Shown: positions 8,359 through 17,406, counted from the first letter of the stretch. The stretch: 64,000 nt of DNA from Marinobacterium sediminicola (GCF_022343685.1 NZ_CP092123.1:2852001-2916000); one strand, 5' to 3'. Translations and numbers: made by a program. The notes: generated by a model not told the origin, from the letters alone.

Positions 8359-10062
8359 TCAGAACTTTAGACCTACCCGGCTCACCTTCCCCGCCTCCAG
8401 CGACTTGACCACCAGCTGTATCGACCCCAGTCCTGCCCGATCACCCACCACCGGCGGAGCCTGCAGACAGGAGTCGATGTAGTCGGCCAGGCTCAGGCTG
8501 TGCAATTCGACCGGAACCTCAATACCAAAGTTCTGGGCAAGCGCTTCAAGCTGAACACTGCCATTGAGTTCGAAGGCACCGAAGAAGGTGCTCTCCTTAA
8601 GCGCCGGAATGGATGCAACCGAACTGAATAGACGCGCCAGTGGCAGTTCGGCCTCTTCTTCCCCGATCACGGCTAGTTGATCACCGCTCTGCAGTTTCAG
8701 ATCCGGCTCGTACGGCAGCATGACGCCATCGCGCAATACCGCTGTCATCACGATATCCGTCGGCAGTCGCACGCCTTTCAGCGTGCGCGGGGGCGTCCAG
8801 TGCTCACCATCCAGTTCGAACACCATCAAACGATGATTCTTAGGGGATGCCCACTCGATATTCAGGCGCCGCAGCGCCGCCGGCTCTGCCGGCAGCTCCA
8901 GCTTGAGCCAGCGGGCCGCCCGCGCCAGCGTCGTCCCCTGCAGCAGCAGAGACAGGGTCACGATAATAAAGGCGATGATCGGAAACAGCGCGGCATGTTC
9001 AATGTCAGCCATCAACGGAAAGAGTGCCAGTACGATCGGCACTGCGCCCCTCAGCCCCACCCAGGCAATGAAGAGCTGTTCACGCCAGCGGAACCCGAAG
9101 GGCCACAGCGTGATAAACACTGCCAACGGACGGGCGATCAGTATCAGCACGGCGGCCAGCGCCAAACCTTCGGGGATATATTCCATCTTGTCGTGCGGGG
9201 AAAGCAACAGTCCCAGCATCAGGAACAGGCTCAGTTGCGCCAGCCAAGCCAGACCATCATGCACTTGCAGGATATCGTCCAGTTTGCGGAGTCCCCGGTT
9301 TCCGACCTGAATGCCCATCAGGTAGATTGCCAGAAACCCGCTGCCGTCGAACAGGCTGACCAGGGCAAATACACTGAGTCCGGCCGCCGTGACCAGCAGC
9401 GGGTAAAACGCAGCCTGCAACGCGAGCTTCGGCAACACCCGAGCCAGCAGCCAGCCTCCGGCCAAACCACCGACGGCTCCCAGTCCCATCTGGGTCAGCA
9501 GCAACAGGGCCGCTTCGCCTACCCCCGGCGGGGTACTGCGGGTAATCAATTCAAGCAGGATGATGGTGAGGAAGATCGCCATCGGATCGTTGCTGCCCGA
9601 CTCAATCTCCAGCGTTGCACTGACACGCTGGTTCAGCCGCAGACCGTGATTCTGCAGCAGCGCAAAGACCGCCGCCGCATCCGTTGAGGAGATGATGGTG
9701 CCGATCAGCAGGGACGGCAGCAGCGGCAGGCCCAGAATCCAATGTGCGGCCCAGCCGGTAACGGCTGCCGTAATGACCACGCCGAAGGTTGCCAGTGACA
9801 GCGCAGGCTTCAGGCCCACCCGGAAGGTTTCGAAGCGGGTACGCATGCCGCCATCGAGCAGGATAATGGCCAGCGCCAGATGACCGACCAGGAACGTGCT
9901 TTCCACCTCGGTGGACATCAGCTGCCCCAGCTCCGATTGTCCCGCCAGCAGGCCAACACCCAGAAACAGCAGCAGCACCGGCATACCGATGCGATTGGAG
10001 AGCGGACTGAGCACAATGCTGATCAGCAGCATCGCACTGGCAAACAGAAGGGTCAGGATCAT
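8359..10062 (-). CDS. nhaP2: CPA1 potassium/proton antiporter NhaP2 (CvrA)
   Basis: 567 aa, matching NhaP2/CvrA length. Twelve or so N-terminal membrane segments of the Na+/H+ exchanger family (STDAAAVFALL and ESGSNDPMAIFLT carry the conserved acidic and Asn-Asp transport residues near 125 and 160), followed by a cytosolic TrkA-C domain and a CorC/HlyC-type C-terminal domain. Family members expel K+ (and Na+) for protons and help in cell volume and pH control. It lies 73 bases upstream of the Kef-type gene on the same strand, forming a potassium-efflux cluster. Confidence 0.9.
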   Translation of the reverse strand: MILTLLFASAMLLISIVLSPLSNRIGMPVLLLFLGVGLLAGQSELGQLMSTEVESTFLVGHLALAIILLDGGMRTRFETFRVGLKPALSLATFGVVITAAVTGWAAHWILGLPLLPSLLIGTIISSTDAAAVFALLQNHGLRLNQRVSATLEIESGSNDPMAIFLTIILLELITRSTPPGVGEAALLLLTQMGLGAVGGLAGGWLLARVLPKLALQAAFYPLLVTAAGLSVFALVSLFDGSGFLAIYLMGIQVGNRGLRKLDDILQVHDGLAWLAQLSLFLMLGLLLSPHDKMEYIPEGLALAAVLILIARPLAVFITLWPFGFRWREQLFIAWVGLRGAVPIVLALFPLMADIEHAALFPIIAFIIVTLSLLLQGTTLARAARWLKLELPAEPAALRRLNIEWASPKNHRLMVFELDGEHWTPPRTLKGVRLPTDIVMTAVLRDGVMLPYEPDLKLQSGDQLAVIGEEEAELPLARLFSSVASIPALKESTFFGAFELNGSVQLEALAQNFGIEVPVELHSLSLADYIDSCLQAPPVVGDRAGLGSIQLVVKSLEAGKVSRVGLKF

Positions 10063-10209
10063 GGTTACAGCGGTCCTTGTCGCATATTCGTCTTCTAATC
10101 TATCACAGCCAGCGCCTTAACTTCGCGACCCGGCCCCAAAGTGCAAGGGCATGGCAGTCGGCGAGATGTTAAGATAACGGCCGATCTCAATATTACTGCG
10201 TGAGCGTGT

Positions 10210-11274
10210 ATGTCTGCTGAAAATACCCTGCCCGATTCCCTGACCGAACTGCTGCGTTCCACTGGTGCTGCCCTGCGTGTCTTCGACATGGGGCGACGGA
10301 TCAGCAAGATGCCGCTGGAGCGTTTTCGCCGTATCGAGGATTCCCAGCTGCCCTACCCGACCCCCTTCCAGCACCTTGCCTGGCTGGCGGTATTGATCTG
10401 GAATCCCAGGAAGCGCGACGAAAATGCGGTCTGGTTCCTGCGCCTGCCGCTGGATGAGCAGGGACTGGTAGCGCCGGCCGCGCGCGATGACCTGCTCAAG
10501 CGACTGGTGCAGAACGTCATCAACAGCAAGAATGGCCAGCTGGACGAGGATGCGCTCAAGGACAACCCCTATTCGTTCACCCCTGACCAGAGCCGCATGG
10601 CCGCTTTTCACGCTCTGGCGGCCCGTGAGATGAAACTGCAGGCGTCTCCCCACTACGAACGCGCTCAAGCCTGGTTCAAGGGGCAGTTGCCACTGGAACA
10701 ATGGCAGTCGCTGGCCTATCAGGGTCTGGCTGACTTCATCATCCGTCTGGATCAGGAAAACAACAGCACCGCCCTCTGTCAGCGCCTGTCCGATATGCCC
10801 GCTGCGGTTCTGGAAATGCTCTGCCCACTGCTGGAAAACATCCAGCCTGCAGCCCCTCTGCAGCAGGCGCTGGTGCAGCAGCTGCAACAGGCGCTGACCA
10901 CTGACAACAGCAACCGGGTTGCCGCTCTCTGCCGTGCCCTGTCCAATATCACGGACGAAGTCGCCAAACAGCATTGGGTGATGGCGGTACTGCAAAGCAT
11001 CCACGCCCGTGACCCGGAAGTGATCACCGTGATCGCCACCCGTTGCGAAAGCGCCCTGCTGGAGCCACAGGTACTGACAGCCTTTCTTGAACAGCTGGCT
11101 CAGGGCGAAGCAGGACAGGCCGGTTTCAGCCGCATTCTGGCCGAACTGATGTTCATGCCCGTCCATCGCGCCCTGATCCTGCAGGCCTTCCGCAATCCGG
11201 AACGCAGCGAAGCACTGGGCCAGGCCATCGGTGAGATGTTTGGTCAGAGTTTTGAAGCCCCGCCCGCCCACTGA
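10210..11274 (+). CDS. DUF3549 family protein
   Basis: 354 aa soluble protein of unknown function, conserved in pseudomonads and relatives. It begins SLTELLRSTGAALRVFDMGRRI, the hallmark opening of the family, and is largely helical with repeated Leu/Gln-rich segments in the second half (about residues 170-330), resembling HEAT-like helical packing. No catalytic motif or signal peptide. Transcribed divergently from nhaP2 and convergently with the lambda-P-like gene. Confidence 0.8.
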   Translation: MSAENTLPDSLTELLRSTGAALRVFDMGRRISKMPLERFRRIEDSQLPYPTPFQHLAWLAVLIWNPRKRDENAVWFLRLPLDEQGLVAPAARDDLLKRLVQNVINSKNGQLDEDALKDNPYSFTPDQSRMAAFHALAAREMKLQASPHYERAQAWFKGQLPLEQWQSLAYQGLADFIIRLDQENNSTALCQRLSDMPAAVLEMLCPLLENIQPAAPLQQALVQQLQQALTTDNSNRVAALCRALSNITDEVAKQHWVMAVLQSIHARDPEVITVIATRCESALLEPQVLTAFLEQLAQGEAGQAGFSRILAELMFMPVHRALILQAFRNPERSEALGQAIGEMFGQSFEAPPAH

Positions 11275-11283
11275 GGGCGGGCT
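11262..11283. terminator. hairpin between convergent genes
   Basis: GCCCGCCC and GGGCGGGC face each other across ACTGA, spanning the stop of the DUF3549 gene. The stem is strong and GC-only but neither side has a T tract, so intrinsic termination is doubtful. Confidence 0.35.
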
Positions 11284-11286
11284 CAC

Positions 11287-12087
11287 TCAGCTTGCCTCGT
11301 CAGGCAGTTTGATCGACAGGCCGCGCTGCTCCAGTTTCTGCTGCGACTGAGCCTGCAGCCGCTTGCGGATGCGACTGCCACGCGGCAGGGTGAGGTAATA
11401 CAGCAGAGTTGCACCCTCTTCGGGTGTCAGTGCGTGCTCAGCGGTAAAACGCTGAATAAAGTCCGCCACCGTATTGGCCTGCTTGTCCTCCAGGGCCGGC
11501 GGCACCGGTTGATCCAGCGCTTCACCTTCACGCACCCGGCGGCAGATCACGTCGTAGTGGTAACGAAACGCCGGTAATGCCTTGCTCTCCTCTTCAGAGC
11601 GCAACAGGAACCAGCCGGTTTCGCGGCCGGCATGATAAACCGCCGGATGCGACCACTGATGGCGTGTCGGGTGCTCGGCATGCAAACAGGCTTCACTGTA
11701 GGCGTCGCGTACACCGGGAAGGCCAAAGTCACCGTTGATATCGCGCAGAATCTCGATGAACTCGGCAATGCTGGGCATCCAGGCCGTGGTTTCCTTGCAG
11801 CGATTGACCGCCGCCACCAGTTCGGCTTCACCGTAGCCCTCAAGACTCAGCGCCCACTCCCGCTTGGCCAGGCGCAGTTCATTTTCGGTCTCGAAACAGC
11901 TTTTGAACTTGTGTCCGTAGATTGCCATAAAGCGGGCAAAGATCATGTTGACCAGGGTTTTGGTCTGGGGACTGATCGTTTTGGGTGCCGCGTCAGCCGT
12001 CGCGTTACCAGTCGGTGTCCTTGATGTCCATGATGGCTGCGGTAATCCGTTTGCGTTTTTCCCGAGAATCGAAGCGGGTGTTTTCAT
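11287..12087 (-). CDS. phage lambda P-like replication protein (putative helicase loader)
   Basis: 266 aa from ATG 12087 (or 267 aa from the ATG at 12090), both after a G-rich ribosome site. The core IFARFMAIYGHKF...WALSLEGYGEAELVAAV...MPSIAEFIEIL (about residues 48-115) resembles the lambda P family, whose phage member loads DnaB helicase. It overlaps the end of the DnaT-like gene by about 83 bases in another frame. The pair sits among housekeeping genes with no phage genes near, so I infer a resident primosome or helicase-loading function. The frame is open to 12144, and ATG 11946 would avoid overlap but would cut into the domain. Confidence 0.65.
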   Translation of the reverse strand: MKTPASILGKNANGLPQPSWTSRTPTGNATADAAPKTISPQTKTLVNMIFARFMAIYGHKFKSCFETENELRLAKREWALSLEGYGEAELVAAVNRCKETTAWMPSIAEFIEILRDINGDFGLPGVRDAYSEACLHAEHPTRHQWSHPAVYHAGRETGWFLLRSEEESKALPAFRYHYDVICRRVREGEALDQPVPPALEDKQANTVADFIQRFTAEHALTPEEGATLLYYLTLPRGSRIRKRLQAQSQQKLEQRGLSIKLPDEAS

Positions 12088-12892
12088 CATTGCCCCCCGT
12101 GACTGGCTGTCGTTCCTGCTCGTAGCGTTGCTCCCGCGCATCACGTGTCTGTTTCTTCACCCATTCGCGCTTGACCCAGGCCAAGAACTTCTGGTCCCAG
12201 TTGCTCTCCTTGCGGTCCTTGTCGAGCCAGTACAGCACGAACTCATCCAGGCACTCGCTGGCAAACTCGGGCGGGATCGAGTGCCGAGGCAACATGGCAT
12301 GGAACATGTCCGACGGCTGCCACCCCAGCTGCATCGACTGCAGCTGCTGATTGCGTTCCTCGGCCTGTTCGAAGATTGCCTGCAGCTCATCCTTGTGCCG
12401 ACGCCAGCCGATACTGCCCCCAAAGGTGGGCGCAGGCCCGCGACGCTGCATCATGGTTTCACCTCGCACCGGACGCGAAGGCGGCGAATCATAGACCGGC
12501 AACTGCTGTACCGGTTGTACCGGTAAGGCCGGTGGAGGTTCCGGCACCTTATGAGCGGGTGTCTCGGTTTTGGGGCGCGGCAGCAAACGCAGACGCACAC
12601 TGCCCCCCTGATTCAGACTGACCTGCAGGCACCCCTGGCTGGCCAGGCTGTCGGTTGCCCTGCGCAGGCGCTCCTCGCTCCAGAAGTCGGCCAGCTGCAG
12701 CCAGCGGCTGTGCGGCAGAATGCATTCGGTGCTGCCATCATCGGCATGCATACCGGCATGGCGAGCATAATCCGCGTAAATCGTCAGCAGCAGCGCCTCG
12801 TCACTGCCCAGTTCACGGGCCAGCGACGGATAAAACAGTACCGGCGCTTCGGGCAACCAATCACGCATGAGCAAACTCGACTCTTGTATCAA
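12005..12892 (-). CDS. DnaT-like primosomal protein
   Basis: 295 aa. The N-terminal 90 residues look like a winged-helix replication domain (DEALLLTIYADYAR, LPHSRWLQLADFWSEERLRRA); a Pro-rich linker follows at about 105-150; residues 190-260 carry the DnaT-type ssDNA-binding pattern LGWQPSDMF, FVLYWLDKDRKESNWDQKFLAWVKREW (split here by family-conserved Trp). DnaT acts with PriA/PriB and the DnaC loader in replication restart. TTG 12892 overlaps the CBS gene stop (TTGA) and suggests coupling; ATG 12868 is an alternative. The 3-prime end overlaps the lambda-P-like gene. Confidence 0.7.
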   Translation of the reverse strand: MIQESSLLMRDWLPEAPVLFYPSLARELGSDEALLLTIYADYARHAGMHADDGSTECILPHSRWLQLADFWSEERLRRATDSLASQGCLQVSLNQGGSVRLRLLPRPKTETPAHKVPEPPPALPVQPVQQLPVYDSPPSRPVRGETMMQRRGPAPTFGGSIGWRRHKDELQAIFEQAEERNQQLQSMQLGWQPSDMFHAMLPRHSIPPEFASECLDEFVLYWLDKDRKESNWDQKFLAWVKREWVKKQTRDAREQRYEQERQPVTGGNDENTRFDSREKRKRITAAIMDIKDTDW

Positions 12893-13302
12893 CCATCTTT
12901 GGCAAACTCCTCCACGGCTCTGAGCACATCTCGTCGACTGATCTGACCCACCAGCTTACCGTGATGGACCACGGGCAGACGGCGGCGCCCCAGTTCCATG
13001 AAGCGCTGCGACACTTCGGTCAGATCAGCGCCATAGGCAACGGTATCCACCGGAGTCGACATGAAATCCGACACGTGACCGCCGCTGCCCATCTCTTCTT
13101 CGTGATAGGTCAGGGTCAGGATTGCTTTCAGACAGTCCAGCTCAGACAACATTCCCAGCAACTGCCCTTCGGCGTCGACCACTGGGGCACCCGAAATCCC
13201 GTATTCCTGCAGCGTACGGATGGCATCGAACAGACGGGTTTCAGGGCTGAACGAAATCAGACTGGTCGCCATGTAGTCCTGCACTTTTACAGATCTAAGC
13301 AT
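12889..13302 (-). CDS. CBS domain pair protein
   Basis: 137 aa made almost wholly of two CBS motifs (about residues 5-60 and 75-132), which bind adenosyl ligands such as AMP, ATP or SAM as a Bateman module. MLSELDCLKAI and GQISRRDVLRAV are typical CBS end helices. No effector domain is attached, so the role is unknown. ATG 13302 has AGGAG eight bases upstream; the in-frame TTG 13308 is too close to it. Its stop overlaps the putative TTG start of the DnaT-like gene. Confidence 0.85.
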   Translation of the reverse strand: MLRSVKVQDYMATSLISFSPETRLFDAIRTLQEYGISGAPVVDAEGQLLGMLSELDCLKAILTLTYHEEEMGSGGHVSDFMSTPVDTVAYGADLTEVSQRFMELGRRRLPVVHHGKLVGQISRRDVLRAVEEFAKDG

Positions 13303-13386
13303 CCGCAAGTCTCCTGCTTTCGAATGAGGTCGAGCCGAACAGTTGCCGGCCTGACTTTATACTAGCCCAGTCCCCGGCGGCTGCCA

Positions 13387-14256
13387 TCAGGCAAAGACAA
13401 CGGTCTTGTTGCCATGCACCAGAACACGATCTTCCAGATGCCAGCGCAGACCACGCGCCAGCACGGTCTTCTCCACATCACGACCCAGACGCACCATATC
13501 TTCCGGCATGTCACGATGGCTGATGCGGGTCACATCCTGATCGATGATCGGCCCGGCATCCAGATCCTGAGTCACATAATGACAGGTTGCCCCGATCAGT
13601 TTAACGCCACGCTCATGGGCCTGATGGTAGGGCTTGGCACCGGCGAAAGACGGCAGGAAGCTGTGATGAATATTGATAATGCGGTGCGGATAGCGGTCAC
13701 ACAGGTCCGGCGGCAGGATCTGCATGTAGCGCGCCAGAACGACCGTATCGGCCTCATGCTCTGCGATCAGGCGGTTAACCTCGGCAAAGTGCGGGGTCTT
13801 GTCAGCCGGATCGACGGGCACATGGTGATAGGGAATGCCATGCCACTCCACCATGGAACGCAGATCGTCATGGTTGGAGATTACGCAGGGAATCTCGCAA
13901 AACAGTTCGTTGCTGTGAAAACGGTACAGCAGATCTGCCAGACAGTGTGACTCGCGGCTGGCCATCAACACCACGCGCTTGGGACGGGCCGAATCGTGAA
14001 TTTCCCACTCCATCTGGAACGAAGCGGCGATCGGTTCAAAGGCCTTTTTCAGTTCATCCAGCGTAAACGGCAAGGTGCTGGCGTCAATCTCGACCCGCAT
14101 GAAGAAACAGCCGGTGCTGACATCTGAATGCTGGTTCGCATCGGTGATTGAGCCACCATGGCTGGAGATGAAGTTACTGACCATCGATACAATGCCCACG
14201 CGGTCCGGGCAGGAAAGAACCAAACGGTAACGGCGTTCCATATACTGTGCTCGCAT
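13387..14256 (-). CDS. purU: formyltetrahydrofolate deformylase
   Basis: 289 aa (284 aa if the ATG at 14241 is used). N-terminal ACT domain (RLVLSCPDRVGIVSMVSNFI) and C-terminal formyl transferase fold with the catalytic Asn-His-Asp set seen in NIHHSFLPSF and DLDAGPIIDQD. Hydrolyses 10-formyl-THF to formate and THF, balancing one-carbon pools and feeding PurT. In E. coli it is controlled by glycine and methionine through the ACT domain. Divergently transcribed from the phosphorylase gene. Confidence 0.95.
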   Translation of the reverse strand: MRAQYMERRYRLVLSCPDRVGIVSMVSNFISSHGGSITDANQHSDVSTGCFFMRVEIDASTLPFTLDELKKAFEPIAASFQMEWEIHDSARPKRVVLMASRESHCLADLLYRFHSNELFCEIPCVISNHDDLRSMVEWHGIPYHHVPVDPADKTPHFAEVNRLIAEHEADTVVLARYMQILPPDLCDRYPHRIINIHHSFLPSFAGAKPYHQAHERGVKLIGATCHYVTQDLDAGPIIDQDVTRISHRDMPEDMVRLGRDVEKTVLARGLRWHLEDRVLVHGNKTVVFA

Positions 14257-14400
14257 CCAGTGTCTAGATCCAAAGTCGAATCGGCCATTCTAACAGCAGC
14301 CGCCCACTCTCGACAGCTCTGATCCGGGCATCATGAATATCCGCTGCGACAACAGTTGCGTTACACTGAACGCTTGGCTGTTTCACGAGGAGAGCTGTAG

Positions 14401-15951
14401 ATGATGATGCTGACCCCCGAACGGATGGCGCCACTGAAAGCACGCCGCCTGGGCATCGATACCCACCACGAACCGACGCTGTATCTGCCAGAGCACAGTC
14501 ATGTCTGCCGCTCAGAGGGATTTGAAAGCCTGTCACGGGTGCTGATTACCACCCACCGCAGCGATCACCTGATCGCCTCACTCAACATCGTCACCAGCGA
14601 CCTGCTGGCCGATGACGAGGTCGGCTTCTCCGAGTCAGCCTGGCGGCGTCTGGAACTGAGCCCTGAAGATCCAATCTGGCTGTCCCACCCCAAGCCGGTC
14701 CAGTCGCTCTCCCATGTCCGCGCCAAGGTATACGGCCATGAACTGGACGACCTTCAGTTCCAGAGCATCATCAACGATATCGTCGATGGCCGTTATGCCG
14801 ACGTTCACTTGGCCGCGTTTATCACAGCCTGCGGCGATGACAGTCTCAATGATCGTGAAATCACCGCGCTGACCCAGGCCATGGTCAAATCCGGCAGTAC
14901 CATCGACTGGCAGTTGCCACTGGTGGTCGACAAGCACTGCGTTGGCGGCCTGCCCGGCAACCGCACCACCCCCATCGTGGTTTCCATCCTCACCGCCTGC
15001 GGCCTGACCGTGCCCAAGACCTCGTCCCGCGCCATCACTTCACCGGCCGGCACCGCCGATACCATGGAGACGCTGACCGAGGTCAGCCTCAGCCTCGAGC
15101 AGATGCGCAAGGTGGTGGATACCGAAGGCGGCTGTCTGGCCTGGGGCGGCTCCATGCGCCTGAGTCCGGCCGACGATCTGCTGATTCAGGTTGAGCGCGC
15201 ATTGGACATCGACAGCGAAGGTCAGCTGATCGCATCGGTACTGTCGAAAAAGATCGCCGCGGGTGCTACCCATGTGCTGATCGATATTCCCGTCGGACCG
15301 ACCGCCAAGGTGCGCAGTCAGGACGCGGCTGACCGACTGGCTGAGAGCTTCCGTGTCGTCGCGAACAACCTCGGTCTCAAACTGCAGGTACTGTTCACCG
15401 ACGGCAGCCAGCCGGTCGGTCGCGGCATCGGCCCGGCTCTGGAAGCTCATGACCTGCTGGCAGTGCTGCAAAATCTGCCCGATGCACCGCAGGATCTGCG
15501 TCAGCGCGCGGGGCAGGTCGCCGGTGCCATGCTGGCGATGGTCAAGGACATCAGCGTCGAGGAAGGCATCGCCATGGCAGAAGAAACCCTCTCCAGTGGC
15601 GCCGCCTGGGCCAAGTTCCGTGCCATTTGTGAAGCTCAGGGCGGGTTGCGTCACCCGCCGGTGGCCCCCTATCGCTATGCGCTGGTGGCCGAACGCAAGG
15701 GCCGTGTGCGCCACATCGACAACCGTATTCTGGCCAAGATCGCCAAGCTGGCCGGAGCGCCCGCCGACTCGGCTGCCGGCGTCGAGATTCCGGTCAAGCT
15801 GGGAGACGAGGTGGAGTGTCAGGATATCCTGCTGATGATTCATGCCGAGAACGCCGGGGAACTCAACTATGCCGTTGAGTATCTCAACGACCATACCGAG
15901 GTGATCCGACTGGACAGCGACGACTCTGGAGAACAGGTACAACCATGCTGA
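14401..15951 (+). CDS. AMP phosphorylase-like thymidine phosphorylase family protein
   Basis: 516 aa, longer than E. coli DeoA because of an extra N-terminal domain (about 1-85), as in archaeal AMP phosphorylases. The segments VVDKHCVGGLPGNRTT and KTSSRAITSPAGTADTMETL match the archaeal AMPpase type rather than DeoA, as does the C-terminal GVEIPVKLGDEV pyrimidine-phosphorylase domain. Archaeal members phosphorolyse NMPs to ribose 1,5-bisphosphate; substrate here is unproven and annotation as thymidine phosphorylase is common. GAGGAG lies eight bases before ATG 14401. The gene overlaps the PRPP synthetase gene by seven bases, implying one transcript and a linked role. Confidence 0.85.
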   Translation: MMMLTPERMAPLKARRLGIDTHHEPTLYLPEHSHVCRSEGFESLSRVLITTHRSDHLIASLNIVTSDLLADDEVGFSESAWRRLELSPEDPIWLSHPKPVQSLSHVRAKVYGHELDDLQFQSIINDIVDGRYADVHLAAFITACGDDSLNDREITALTQAMVKSGSTIDWQLPLVVDKHCVGGLPGNRTTPIVVSILTACGLTVPKTSSRAITSPAGTADTMETLTEVSLSLEQMRKVVDTEGGCLAWGGSMRLSPADDLLIQVERALDIDSEGQLIASVLSKKIAAGATHVLIDIPVGPTAKVRSQDAADRLAESFRVVANNLGLKLQVLFTDGSQPVGRGIGPALEAHDLLAVLQNLPDAPQDLRQRAGQVAGAMLAMVKDISVEEGIAMAEETLSSGAAWAKFRAICEAQGGLRHPPVAPYRYALVAERKGRVRHIDNRILAKIAKLAGAPADSAAGVEIPVKLGDEVECQDILLMIHAENAGELNYAVEYLNDHTEVIRLDSDDSGEQVQPC

Positions 15952-16835
15952 TTTTCAACCCCGATTCCGACCCGGCGCTGGCGTCACAGCTGACGCGCCT
16001 GCTCGAAGCAGAGGCTGGCGTACTGGAGCAGCGCCGCTTTCCCGACGGTGAAAGCTACCTGCGTATCCACTCCGATTGTACCGACCAGCACTGTGTCATT
16101 CTGTGTAACCTGTTTCACCCGGACGAACGCACCCTGCGCCTGCTGTTCCTCGCGGACACCCTGCGTGAATGCGGTGCCCGCAGCGTCGGTCTGGTCACGC
16201 CCTACCTGGCCTACATGCGCCAGGACAAACGCTTCAAGCCCGGTGAGTGCGTCAGTTCGCGACCCTTTGCCCGCCTGCTGTCCGGCGCTTTCGATTACCT
16301 CGTCACCATGGACCCGCACCTGCACCGCTACAACTCGCTGGACGAGATCTACACGATCCCATCCCGTGTGGTGCAGGCCGCCCCGCTGATCGCCCACTGG
16401 ATTCAACAACGGGTCAAGAAGCCACTGCTGATCGGCCCCGACAGCGAAAGCGAACAATGGGTGTCGCATGTAGCCGAACTGGCCGGAGCCCCTTTCCAGG
16501 TACTGCAGAAGGAGCGCCGCGGCGACTACGACGTCAGTGTATCATTGCCTGACCTGGAGAGCGCGGCAGAACATACGCCTGTGCTGGTGGACGACATCAT
16601 TTCCAGTGGCCGTACCATGCTGGAAACGATCAAGCATTTGCAGGCTGCCGGACTGCCTCGCGCGGTCGCCATCGGCGTGCACGGCATTTTCGCGGGTGAC
16701 GCCTATGGCCGCCTGACGGCCGTTGCGGACGTAGTCACCACCGCCTGCATCCCGCACCTGAGCAACCAGATCGACATTGCCGAACCGCTGGCCCATGCGG
16801 TACGCGAACTGCTGGCGGACCGTGACAGCCACTGA
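15945..16835 (+). CDS. ribose-phosphate pyrophosphokinase, divergent (archaeal-like)
   Basis: 296 aa. PRPP synthetase makes PRPP from ribose 5-phosphate and ATP. Signature parts: RFPDGESYLRI, YLAYMRQDKRF with the ATP site, DPHLHRY metal/ATP His, KERRGDYDVSV flexible loop, and the PRPP loop VDDIISSGRTM (about 211-221). The sequence looks like the shorter archaeal type, not the roughly 315-aa bacterial prs that normally sits by ispE, so this is probably a second, specialised copy. It overlaps the phosphorylase gene upstream, and its end overlaps the likely alkB start. Confidence 0.88.
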   Translation: MLIFNPDSDPALASQLTRLLEAEAGVLEQRRFPDGESYLRIHSDCTDQHCVILCNLFHPDERTLRLLFLADTLRECGARSVGLVTPYLAYMRQDKRFKPGECVSSRPFARLLSGAFDYLVTMDPHLHRYNSLDEIYTIPSRVVQAAPLIAHWIQQRVKKPLLIGPDSESEQWVSHVAELAGAPFQVLQKERRGDYDVSVSLPDLESAAEHTPVLVDDIISSGRTMLETIKHLQAAGLPRAVAIGVHGIFAGDAYGRLTAVADVVTTACIPHLSNQIDIAEPLAHAVRELLADRDSH

Positions 16836-17406
16836 TCTGACCCTGCCGGACGCGCAGCTGCAGTACCACCCCGGCTTTCTCGCTCCCGAGGAAGCCGATT
16901 CCCTGCTCGCCACCCTGCTGCACGGGGTCAACTGGCGTCAGGACCGTATCCGCCTGTTCGGCAAGGAACATCTGATTCCTCGCCTGCAGGCCTTCATGTC
17001 GGACCCGGGTATCCAGTACACCTACTCGGGCCTCCGGCTCGATGGTGATGTCTGGCTACCGGAGCTGCAGGCGTTAAAAAAACGTCTGGAAAACCTTTGT
17101 GACCAGCCCTTCAATGCCCTGCTGCTCAACCTTTACCGTGACGGACAGGACTGCATGGGCTGGCATGCAGACAACGAATCCGAGCTGGGCACAAACCCGC
17201 TGATCGCCTCCGTCAGCCTAGGCGCTACGCGCCGTTTCCGTCTGCGGCACAACGCCAGCCGCCAGACCCACGGGCTGGATCTGGGGCACGCGTCCTTGTT
17301 GTTGATGGCGGGGCCGACACAGCGTCACTGGCAACACAGCCTGCCCCGCAGCCGCCGCTGCAATGATCCCCGTATCAACCTGACCTTCCGTTTGATCCAT
17401 GTATAA
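16822..17406 (+). CDS. alkB: AlkB-like alpha-ketoglutarate-dependent dioxygenase
   Basis: 194 aa from GTG 16822. Fe(II)/2-oxoglutarate oxygenase that reverses alkylation damage on DNA or RNA bases. HxD...H iron triad seen as GWHADNE (about residue 110) and RHWQHSLPR, with the 2-oxoglutarate-binding arginines in RINLTFRLI and the NLYRDGQDCMGWH substrate loop of the ALKBH2-like group. The frame is open from 16777; GTG 16822 is chosen because it overlaps only 14 bases of the preceding gene, but the ribosome site is weak. Its place after the phosphorylase/PRPP pair suggests co-transcription only. Confidence 0.88.
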   Translation: MTATDLTLPDAQLQYHPGFLAPEEADSLLATLLHGVNWRQDRIRLFGKEHLIPRLQAFMSDPGIQYTYSGLRLDGDVWLPELQALKKRLENLCDQPFNALLLNLYRDGQDCMGWHADNESELGTNPLIASVSLGATRRFRLRHNASRQTHGLDLGHASLLLMAGPTQRHWQHSLPRSRRCNDPRINLTFRLIHV

